7,465 bases of DNA from Bacteroidia bacterium. GTDB taxonomy: Bacteria; Bacteroidota; Bacteroidia; Cytophagales; Cyclobacteriaceae. Position 1 is the stretch's first letter. Each line of letters begins with the position of its first letter. This document shows, in pieces, positions 1-6,071 of the stretch. Position numbers and translations under genes: made by a program. Location: the NCBI GenBank assembly GCA_016650355.1, contig JAENVX010000029.1, positions 1 to 7,465 on the forward strand, read 5' to 3'. The notes below the pieces were generated by a model. It was not told where the DNA came from and ran no database searches. It saw only the letters and a list, made by a program, of their open reading frames with translations.

Positions 1-1
1 C

Positions 2-940
2 ATTGTCTCTCTGGCAACGGGTTCTATAGCCACAACTACATTTGAACAATCTACGGTTGCAGATGCGAATGGAGCCTATTCATTCAGCGGTCTCTCCGCA
101 AACAGTTATTTTGTAAATGCTGTGTATAAAACAGACAACAAAAATTTGACAGGTAGACTTAGCGGGTTGACTTTTACGACAGCTGAAGGAGCTGTTGTAA
201 CCGTTACCGATGTGGATGCAACACAGGATTTAGCCCTGGTTTCCGCAGGACAGTCTGGATCAACTATTGAAGCTTTGGCTGCAAACTATGCCTGGAACGG
301 CACTGCTTTTGCCAATACTGGTGCATGGACGTTTGACGCGGCACATAGCCCTTTACAGTTTGAATTCTCCTATCGCGGAGAGCAAGCTGAGTTTAGTGGC
401 GGATTGGCTCAAACCAACAAGTTTGTCGTAAGCTTTGATCCAGCAAATCTTGCCACCAGCACTATAGATGTTGAGGTGGATTTAGCGAGTGTTAACACAC
501 GCACCCCAGGAGGTAGAGATAACAGGACTACTGTTGCCGACAATCCAACTTTTGGACCAAGCACGCTCTTTACGGAATTAGGTTGTATTGCCGGAACGTT
601 TGGTATTACAGCTGATAATGCTGCCCCAACCGAAGCAGTGCCGCAAACTATTACTGCTGATGTTGATCGGTACGCAAAATTCAAAAGCACTTCCATTGCA
701 AAATATGGTGATGGCTATGTAGCAAAGGGGAATCTGGTGTTCCATGGCTTTACTGCTCCAATAGATTTATTTTTCAAAGCTTCTCCTGCTTGGGTAGACT
801 CATCCAATAACAGAAAGTACTCTGGTTTTGAAGGAAAATTTTTGATGGCTGCAAAAAAGGACTTTGGAATTAGCTCCAGCAGCGTTAACGATGCAGTTCT
901 AAATATTCAAATTAGCATCGTGGTGTATAAGCAATTGTAA
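2..940 (+). CDS. CarboxypepD_reg-like + YceI-like domain protein (5' partial)
   Basis: The reading frame is open from base 2, so the gene begins upstream of the window; 312 residues are visible. The first GTG in this frame (122) lies inside a continuing domain and is not the start. Residues 1-85 look like a carboxypeptidase-regulatory/SdrD-B-like beta-sandwich, with 'ADANGAYSFSGLSANSYFV' as its typical DxxGxYxFxGL core. Residues about 108-310 match the YceI fold: 'WTFDAAHSPLQFEF' opening strand, 'SFDPANLATSTIDVEVDLAS', an RDN site, 'YAKFKSTSI', 'GYVAKGNLVFHGFTAPIDL'. YceI proteins are secreted lipocalin-like proteins that bind polyisoprenoids. An insertion of about 35 residues containing Cys194 sits between the RD site and the FKST strand. 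The protein is probably exported, but its signal peptide is outside the window. It has its own terminator, so it is not clearly co-transcribed with the redox genes. Its role, perhaps isoprenoid or quinone binding, is inference; the domain calls are fairly secure. Confidence 0.85.
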   Translation: MVSLATGSIATTTFEQSTVADANGAYSFSGLSANSYFVNAVYKTDNKNLTGRLSGLTFTTAEGAVVTVTDVDATQDLALVSAGQSGSTIEALAANYAWNGTAFANTGAWTFDAAHSPLQFEFSYRGEQAEFSGGLAQTNKFVVSFDPANLATSTIDVEVDLASVNTRTPGGRDNRTTVADNPTFGPSTLFTELGCIAGTFGITADNAAPTEAVPQTITADVDRYAKFKSTSIAKYGDGYVAKGNLVFHGFTAPIDLFFKASPAWVDSSNNRKYSGFEGKFLMAAKKDFGISSSSVNDAVLNIQISIVVYKQL

Positions 941-951
941 AAATGGATTTC

Positions 952-980
952 AAAAGGGGCTTGGCCAAGCCCCTTTTTTT
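952..980 (+). terminator. Rho-independent terminator after the YceI gene
   Basis: A perfect inverted repeat has arms at 952-964 and 965-977 (AAAAGGGGCTTGG / CCAAGCCCCTTTT). It is followed by T residues to 980 and begins 12 bases after the YceI stop codon. The GC-rich stem with flanking A and T tracts could work in both directions. It separates the YceI gene from the downstream redox operon. Confidence 0.9.
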
Positions 981-1005
981 AGTACAAGATTTACCCATGG
1001 CAACC

Positions 1006-1018
1006 TATATATATATAT
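1006..1018 (+). repeat. (TA)6T dinucleotide tract overlapping a start codon
   Basis: Thirteen bases of alternating T and A run directly into the ATG at 1017. No Shine-Dalgarno sequence is visible in the 36 bases between the terminator and the ATG, and I could not find a Bacteroidota TTTG / TAnnTTTG promoter pair there. The tract may simply give an unstructured AT-rich initiation region, as is common in Bacteroidota. Confidence 0.6.
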
Positions 1019-2279
1019 GAAACGCCTAACTGCAATTATTCTCTGTTCAATCATGACGGGTTGTACATATTATGAAAATGAATCGATCAAAATTCCTCAA
1101 CCCGAAGTACCAAATGCAACCACAACACTGGAGGCGGTTTATGTCACAACGGTTCCAAATAAGCTGACATCCAAATACTGGAAAACAGCTGACTATCTTC
1201 CGATAACGGCACAAAACCAAATCATTGGAAAAGTACCAGTGGAAGATGGTCTATTTAATATGAGCGGAACGTTTGGCGGCCTTTCTGATTTTAATCAGGG
1301 TGAAATTCCTGATATTTCTCTTAAGGCAGCATACACTTCAGATAGCTTGTATATTTTAATATCATGGAAGGATTCAAAATACAATGCATCTCAGGCAAAC
1401 TGGTTTTACAATGGACCAGAGGATCCTAAAAAACCCGGTTCAACAACAGGTTGGACATCTCAGCAAAACGATGATAAGCTAATACTTTCCTTTGGTATGG
1501 GCTCCGGAAAAAGTGATGTCTGGAAATGGTCACTAGCTTTGTCCGAACCGCTTGGATATGCCATTGATATGATTGACAATGGAACAGGAGCTGTTGCTGA
1601 TGCGGGAAATAAAATGTATATGAGAAATGCGCTTGGAGATAACAGAGGAGGACCAAAATATGATTGGAATGGCATACAGCAAGAACTGTATAGAAAGCCA
1701 TCTGGATTTACTATTCTCGATCCAGCTTTTTATATGTTAAATAAAGATGACTTTGCAGGGGATGTTGTGAAGGGTGAAGTTTACTTTCAAAAAGAATGCG
1801 CTGGGTGCCATGGAATTACCGGAGATGGTGAAGGAACAACTAATCCTGTCGGGATTCGATTAAATAAGACTGGGCAATTTAATCGATGGACAAGGCAAGC
1901 TTTGGATGCATTTGCATCCGATCCAGGAAAACATGAAGGCGCTGTTCATTACCCAACTATTGAAGCTGAGCGCGAGGATTTGTTTGCCAGATTGCGCGGC
2001 TTTAGTGGAGTACCCGGATATTACTTGGAAAATCCAACCGGTAGCAATTCTGACATTCATGCGGTATCCAATGTGCAATTAGGAAAAATAGATAGTGATA
2101 ATACCAAGGGGTATACTGTTCTCTTGATTCGGGCTTTAAACACCGGAAGTGGGGATGATATTGTATTTAGTTCAACTTCAAAACCTGTTTACGACTTTAC
2201 AATCAATTTCATGGACAATGATAATCTTAACCTGATAGGTGCCAATAATAAGCAACTCACCCTCAAACCAAAACAATAA
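1017..2279 (+). CDS. Lipoprotein with EB_dh-type heme-binding domain and nested cytochrome c domain
   Basis: Predicted 420-residue lipoprotein; the signal peptide ends in a lipobox, IMTG|C16. Residues about 40-235 and about 330-410 resemble the two halves of the ethylbenzene-dehydrogenase-like heme-binding domain (gamma subunit of ethylbenzene/dimethylsulfide dehydrogenases). The N-terminal half shows 'SLKAAYTSDSLYILISWKDS', 'DDKLILSF' and 'SDVWKWSLA'. The C-terminal half shows 'GYTVLLIRALNTGSGDDIVF'. Between them (about 245-330) lies a cytochrome c domain with one CAGCH heme-attachment motif at 261-265 and a C-terminal helix 'EREDLFARLRGF'. That insert has no Met. His311 in 'GAVHYP' stands where the axial Met of class I cytochromes normally falls, so His/His ligation is possible. 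If both sites bind heme, the protein carries one b-type and one c-type heme. It probably relays electrons for the downstream FeS/NrfD module. The heme c site is certain by motif, the EB_dh assignment is strong, and axial ligands of the b site cannot be assigned by eye. Confidence 0.85.
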   Translation: MKRLTAIILCSIMTGCTYYENESIKIPQPEVPNATTTLEAVYVTTVPNKLTSKYWKTADYLPITAQNQIIGKVPVEDGLFNMSGTFGGLSDFNQGEIPDISLKAAYTSDSLYILISWKDSKYNASQANWFYNGPEDPKKPGSTTGWTSQQNDDKLILSFGMGSGKSDVWKWSLALSEPLGYAIDMIDNGTGAVADAGNKMYMRNALGDNRGGPKYDWNGIQQELYRKPSGFTILDPAFYMLNKDDFAGDVVKGEVYFQKECAGCHGITGDGEGTTNPVGIRLNKTGQFNRWTRQALDAFASDPGKHEGAVHYPTIEAEREDLFARLRGFSGVPGYYLENPTGSNSDIHAVSNVQLGKIDSDNTKGYTVLLIRALNTGSGDDIVFSSTSKPVYDFTINFMDNDNLNLIGANNKQLTLKPKQ

Positions 2280-2656
2280 TGAAACTGAAGACAATCATTC
2301 ATCTCATTCTTGTAGCCATTGCCATATCATGCCTGCTTGTCTCATGTACCTATGAGGAAATTAAGCCACAAAAAGTGGATATTCCAGACTCTGTAAAATT
2401 TTCTGTTAACATCATCCCAATATTCAACGCTTCATGCAATATCTCCGGCTGTCACAATCAGGGTGGAATCCCTCCGGACCTTTCCCTTAACAATGCTTAT
2501 ACGAGTCTGATATTCTTTGGGTATGTGGAGGTAGATGATCCCGAAGCAAGTATTTTATATGAAAAAATTACAACCGGTAGCATGAAGAACAATGCAACGG
2601 ATCAGGACAGAGCCCTGATATTAGAATGGATTAAACAAGGAGCCCTAGACAACTAA
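2279..2656 (+). CDS. Small CX4CH cytochrome c lipoprotein
   Basis: Predicted 125-residue lipoprotein; the signal peptide ends LLVS|C23. The start codon overlaps the previous stop (TAATG), which suggests translational coupling. Residues 43-122 resemble the planctomycete-type/Bacteroidota cytochrome c domain: 'IIPIFNASCNISGCH' (heme motif C53-x4-C58-H59), then 'DDPEASILYEKI', then the C-terminal 'LILEWIKQGALDN' helix. The heme motif has four residues between the cysteines rather than two, which I believe is common in this Bacteroidota group. Met102 in 'GSMKNN' is at the place usually held by an MP axial ligand. After the lipid-anchored Cys the sequence is TYEEIKP, which begins much like the CTYYENESIK of the preceding lipoprotein. 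A small electron carrier on the periplasmic side or outer membrane is likely; the partner is unknown. Confidence 0.85.
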   Translation: MKLKTIIHLILVAIAISCLLVSCTYEEIKPQKVDIPDSVKFSVNIIPIFNASCNISGCHNQGGIPPDLSLNNAYTSLIFFGYVEVDDPEASILYEKITTGSMKNNATDQDRALILEWIKQGALDN

Positions 2657-2669
2657 ATCGTTTTCGATT

Positions 2670-3578
2670 ATGAAAAAAAGTATTCAATTCGCCAAACGTT
2701 CACGCAACACTCGAGCAGGAGTCTTGCTTTTCGTTCTTGCTAGCATCTTATGCGGAGCTCCTATCTTTGCTCAGGACGAAGCAACTCCTGAGCCTGAAAA
2801 AAAAGAAGGCTCGAATAAGAAGCCAGCCAAGCCGGCTTTCGAGAGTCCCGAACTCATGGATGAGCAGTCCGTTGTTGTTCCCGCTTCAGGGACGCTTGAG
2901 TTTGATATTCAGCATAGGTTCGGGCTCGTCAATAACGGAATAGAAGATTTATATGGAATTTATGCTCCAGGTGCCAACGTACGATTGGCTTTTAGCTATG
3001 TTCCCATTGAAAACCTTCAAGTTGGCTTTGGTTATGCTAAGCTTAAGCAGTATTTAGATTTCAATGCAAAGTATGCTATCCTTAAACAGCGTAAAGACTG
3101 GAGCGTTCCCGTCAGTGTAACTTATTTTGGCGATTGGGCCATTGATAATCGCGAAGGTATATATGAGAAAAGTGTGCATCGCTTTTCATTCTACAACTCA
3201 TTAATAATTGCTAGTCGCATATCTGATAAATTCTCGCTGCAAGTCGCACCCAGCTTTAGTCATTACAACGCGATTGACTCATTATACAGTCATGATATGA
3301 TTGCCGTTGGTGTTACCGGCCGGTATAAATTTTCAAATCAGTCTTCCATTGTTATCGGGTATACCCAACAACTCACCGATCACAAAGATCCAAAATTCAA
3401 TCTGAAGCCAGGGTTTACAATTGGGTGGGAGATAGCCACCAGCGGACACGCCTTTCAAATTTTCGCCACCACCTTTCAAGGGATAATTCCTCAGGAAAAT
3501 ATCACCTTCAATCAAAATGATTTTACTGAAGGAGAATTTCTGATTGGGTTTAACATTACACGGTTGTGGAACTTTTAA
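2670..3578 (+). CDS. DUF5777-like outer-membrane beta-barrel protein
   Basis: 302 residues. A positively charged N-terminus and hydrophobic core end in a signal peptidase I-like site, IFA|QDE, near residue 34. A Lys/Glu/Pro-rich linker follows (about 37-57). From residue about 70 onward the protein alternates beta-strands typical of a barrel. It includes 'GTLEFDIQHRFG', the 'LAFSYVPIENLQVGFGYAK' hairpin and a late 'GHAFQIFATTFQ' strand, which I recognise as hallmarks of the DUF5777 family, and it ends in Phe as BAM substrates do. No catalytic motif is visible. DUF5777 barrels have no established function that I can cite; in Bacteroidota I associate them with YceI and cytochrome c genes, as seen here. 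In this operon it could be an outer-membrane partner of the cytochrome lipoproteins (inference). Confidence 0.8.
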   Translation: MKKSIQFAKRSRNTRAGVLLFVLASILCGAPIFAQDEATPEPEKKEGSNKKPAKPAFESPELMDEQSVVVPASGTLEFDIQHRFGLVNNGIEDLYGIYAPGANVRLAFSYVPIENLQVGFGYAKLKQYLDFNAKYAILKQRKDWSVPVSVTYFGDWAIDNREGIYEKSVHRFSFYNSLIIASRISDKFSLQVAPSFSHYNAIDSLYSHDMIAVGVTGRYKFSNQSSIVIGYTQQLTDHKDPKFNLKPGFTIGWEIATSGHAFQIFATTFQGIIPQENITFNQNDFTEGEFLIGFNITRLWNF

Positions 3579-3589
3579 AATCAAAAAAA

Positions 3590-3802
3590 ATGGTAAAACA
3601 AAACAGGAAAAAGTTTTTATTGGCGGGTCTTGGATTAGCAGGAGTTGCAGCATTTTTCAAAACTGAAAAGCAGCCAAAAATAAAGAACACAACAAAGTTC
3701 CTTACACAAGATGGCAGGCTTGTAGAGATTGACACGAATAAATTGCCAACAACTAAACTAGTGGCTTCCAAGTTGGATATACAAAATTGGATTAAGAAAT
3801 AA
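3590..3802 (+). CDS. Small 70-residue protein with Tat-like/TM N-terminus, related to the FeS subunit N-terminus
   Basis: I chose ATG 3590 (MVKQNRKKFLLAGLGLAG) over GTG 3566, because the GTG lies inside the preceding gene and would add eight residues with no obvious function. The ATG follows the previous stop by 11 bases after an A-rich run. The N-terminus has basic residues followed by a hydrophobic stretch, residues about 9-23, in an NRKKFLLAG context that resembles a degenerate twin-arginine signal or a single membrane anchor. The remaining 45 residues contain 'KFLTQDGRLVEIDTNKL', which aligns with 'KLLSTTGEIIEVDKAYL' near the N-terminus of the next gene's product. I do not recognise a named family. 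It could be a small structural subunit, an assembly factor or a remnant duplication of the FeS subunit's leader region. Codon content and position in the operon support a real gene. Confidence 0.7.
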   Translation: MVKQNRKKFLLAGLGLAGVAAFFKTEKQPKIKNTTKFLTQDGRLVEIDTNKLPTTKLVASKLDIQNWIKK

Positions 3803-3807
3803 ATCTT

Positions 3808-4746
3808 ATGGTTGACTTACCTAAAATTATTCCGCAACCCCAAATTCCAAGAAGGAATTTTATTAAGGGTGCATTACTTGCTGGGCTTGCATCAAGCTGC
3901 ACTTCAAATGATCCTTTTACAACGGCTGCAACAGAGGAGAGTGTAATGGCGTCAGGCGAGATGGTTAAACTTCTCTCCACAACTGGTGAAATTATTGAAG
4001 TAGATAAGGCTTATTTAAAACCGCTTGAGGAAATTCCATCTATATCGCAGACTGCACAGCGAATGGGAATTGAAGGAAAGAAATTTGTGATGGTAATTGA
4101 TCTTTCGCGCTGCAAGAATCTTAAAAAATGTCAGGAGGCATGTAATCATGCACACTTTGTGAGTGATGCTCAAAACTGGATCAAAGTGTATCCGATTCAG
4201 GAAGCTGAACATACCGCTCCGTTTTGGCAGCCCACGACTTGCATGCATTGTGATGACCCCCCATGTGTGAAGGTATGTCCTGTCGATGCAACATTTAAGC
4301 GTCAAGATGGGATAGTCGGAATTGATGCAGACCGTTGTATTGGGTGTCGCTTTTGCATGGCGGCATGTCCTTATTCTACGCGGGTTTTTAATTGGGACCA
4401 ACCTCTTCTTCCTCCCGAAGTATTAGCGATGAATTATTCATCTGAAACAAGCTGTCCTCCAAAAATTGGCACTGTTTCCAAATGTGATTTTTGTCCTGAT
4501 ATGGCAAGAAAAGGAGAACTCCCTCATTGCGTTTCTGCTTGTCCAAACGGAGTGTTTTTCTTTGGTGACATGAATGAAGATACTGTAACTAATGGATCGG
4601 AAACGGTTCGTTTTAGTGAATTAATTCGTGATCGATCTGGCTATCGTTTAATGGAAGACCTGGGTACCAAACCCAGTGTATATTATTTGCCTCCAGTCGA
4701 TCGGTTATTTCCATTTAAAAATGAATTAAAACCTGAAGAAGGATAA
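3808..4746 (+). CDS. Tat-type ferredoxin subunit with four FeS cluster motifs (DmsB/DsrO/ActB-like)
   Basis: 312 residues. Residues 15-31 hold a twin-arginine motif, RRNFIKG, followed by a hydrophobic stretch and LASSC31, so export as a folded, possibly lipid-anchored protein is likely. Residues 91-260 carry four cysteine motifs of the DMSO-reductase beta-subunit family. Motif I is C102-x5-C108-x3-C112 (the usual second Cys position is Leu105). Motif II is C145-x2-C148-x4-C153-x3-CP. Motif III is C177-x2-C180-x2-C183-x3-CP. Motif IV is C226-x2-C229-x11-C241-x3-CP. Fifteen of sixteen canonical cluster cysteines are therefore present. Its role is electron relay between the NrfD-like subunit encoded 5 bp downstream and a periplasmic partner. 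No catalytic molybdenum subunit is adjacent, so the electron donor or acceptor may be the neighbouring cytochromes. Family assignment is firm; substrate is unknown. Confidence 0.92.
   Translation: MVDLPKIIPQPQIPRRNFIKGALLAGLASSCTSNDPFTTAATEESVMASGEMVKLLSTTGEIIEVDKAYLKPLEEIPSISQTAQRMGIEGKKFVMVIDLSRCKNLKKCQEACNHAHFVSDAQNWIKVYPIQEAEHTAPFWQPTTCMHCDDPPCVKVCPVDATFKRQDGIVGIDADRCIGCRFCMAACPYSTRVFNWDQPLLPPEVLAMNYSSETSCPPKIGTVSKCDFCPDMARKGELPHCVSACPNGVFFFGDMNEDTVTNGSETVRFSELIRDRSGYRLMEDLGTKPSVYYLPPVDRLFPFKNELKPEEG
4738..4743 (+). promoter_or_regulatory. Shine-Dalgarno-like site for the NrfD-like gene
   Basis: GAAGGA lies 8 bases before ATG 4752 and overlaps the end of the FeS subunit gene. It is the one clear purine-rich site in the operon; the other starts have AT-rich leaders. 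It supports the chosen start. Confidence 0.5.
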
Positions 4747-4751
4747 AGATT

Positions 4752-6071
4752 ATGATTGATCAATCATCTATTTCATCTGATAAGATTACCTCCGATTTAA
4801 TGCCTCAGAAGTTTGGAAAAGCAGGCACAATCTGGGTTTCCATTCTTGTACTGTTATGCTTAGCTGGTTTGTTTGGCTACTACCGACAACTCACACTTGG
4901 GTTAGGCGTTACCGGCATGCGCGATTATGCTTCCTGGGGAATTTATATTTCCAATTTTGTCTTTTTTGTTGCGATTAGTTTAGTGGGGTCGCTGATCACA
5001 GCCATCTTTCGGCTAACCAATGTAGGTTGGCGCACACCCTTAACGCGTATTTCCGAGATCATTGCAGTTTCAGCCATTCTATTTGCCTCTATCATTATTA
5101 TCGTTGACATGGGTCGTCCGGAGCGCTTTACACACATATTTTTGTACAGTAGGTTGCAGTCACCTATCATTTGGGACGTCATTGTGATAACCACCTATCT
5201 CGTATTAAGTGTTTTGTTTCTCTATTTTCCATTGCTAGCTGATTTACCTATACTTATTAAGAATAGTAAAGCCGGAAGTGGTCTTCAAAAGCTCTATAAA
5301 TTTTTGGGTTCGTTTTGGAAAGGTACCGCTGCGCAATTTAAGATAACCGAGAAAGCGGTAAAGATAATTTCGGTTATGATCATTCCCGTAGCGCTGGCTA
5401 TTCACACCGTAACTTCATGGTTGTTTGCCACCACCTATCGCCCGGGGTGGGACAGTACAAATTTTGGAGCTTACTTTGTTTCAGGTGCTTTTTTGGTAGG
5501 AGCAGGTGGTGTTATTGTAGCGATGTATGTCTTTCGCAAGGCTTACAAGCTAGAGGCATACATCACCGAAAAACATTTTGATTACATGGGAAAAATTGTG
5601 GTCATGCTAGCGCTACTCTATCTTTACTTCAATGTAAATGAATATCTGGTCCCCGCCTTCAAAATGAAGAAAGCCGAGGAGCATCATCTTATGAGTCTCT
5701 TTACGGGTGAATTTTCATTATTGTTTTGGTCTGTTATAATTCTGGGAATGATTGTGCCAATCGTTGTACTCATATTTCCAAGTGGAAGAAAACCCAAAAC
5801 TGCTTTTATAATGGGTGTATTGGTAGTAGTTGGAGCTTGGTTCAAAAGATTTTTGATAGTTACACCTACAATGCTTAGCCCTTTTCTACCTATGTATGAT
5901 GTGCCAGAAAACTATAAGCATTATTGGCCAACTTGGGAAGAGTGGGCGATTACAATAGGATCTTTGGCGGGTGCCTTGTTGATCATCACTATTTTCGCGC
6001 GGCTATTTCCAATTGTTCCCATTCATGAAACAATTGAAGAAAGACAGAACGTTAAACAACAAATGTTATGA
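4752..6071 (+). CDS. NrfD/ActC-like polytopic membrane subunit (quinone-interacting)
   Basis: 439 residues. About ten hydrophobic segments can be counted, near residues 26-47, 58-88, 99-119, 138-165, 203-226, 236-265, 277-304, 320-345, 352-372 and 397-424. This matches the ten-helix ActC/DsrP/QrcD branch of the NrfD (polysulfide reductase membrane subunit) family better than the eight-helix PsrC type. Typical features are 'GLGVTGMRDYASWGIYI' at the end of the first periplasmic loop, DMGRPERF at 119-126, an intramembrane His218 in 'IHTVTSWLFA' followed by 'RPGWDSTNFGAYFVSGAF', and KRF at 365-367. Family members exchange electrons between menaquinol or ubiquinol and the partner FeS subunit, some with proton translocation. 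The preceding gene encodes exactly such a partner. The stop overlaps the next start as ATGA. Direction of electron flow cannot be read from the sequence. Confidence 0.92.
   Translation: MIDQSSISSDKITSDLMPQKFGKAGTIWVSILVLLCLAGLFGYYRQLTLGLGVTGMRDYASWGIYISNFVFFVAISLVGSLITAIFRLTNVGWRTPLTRISEIIAVSAILFASIIIIVDMGRPERFTHIFLYSRLQSPIIWDVIVITTYLVLSVLFLYFPLLADLPILIKNSKAGSGLQKLYKFLGSFWKGTAAQFKITEKAVKIISVMIIPVALAIHTVTSWLFATTYRPGWDSTNFGAYFVSGAFLVGAGGVIVAMYVFRKAYKLEAYITEKHFDYMGKIVVMLALLYLYFNVNEYLVPAFKMKKAEEHHLMSLFTGEFSLLFWSVIILGMIVPIVVLIFPSGRKPKTAFIMGVLVVVGAWFKRFLIVTPTMLSPFLPMYDVPENYKHYWPTWEEWAITIGSLAGALLIITIFARLFPIVPIHETIEERQNVKQQML

Noticed and set aside
981..1016. Promoter for the redox operon
   Set aside because: I looked for the Bacteroidota TTTG / TAnnTTTG pair in and around the short gap and found no convincing match; a promoter must exist or transcription must pass the terminator, but I cannot place it.
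2656..2669. Small hairpin AATCG-TTTT-CGATT just before the barrel gene
   Set aside because: The stem is only five AT-rich pairs and no T tract follows; it is too weak to call a terminator or regulator.
3566..3589. GTG start for the 70-residue protein
   Set aside because: It lies inside the barrel gene and adds eight residues ahead of a good ATG followed by a signal-like N-terminus.
4015..4401. 128-codon open frame on the minus strand
   Set aside because: It lies entirely opposite the FeS subunit gene, whose cysteine motifs prove the plus-strand frame; the minus-strand translation shows no recognisable domain.
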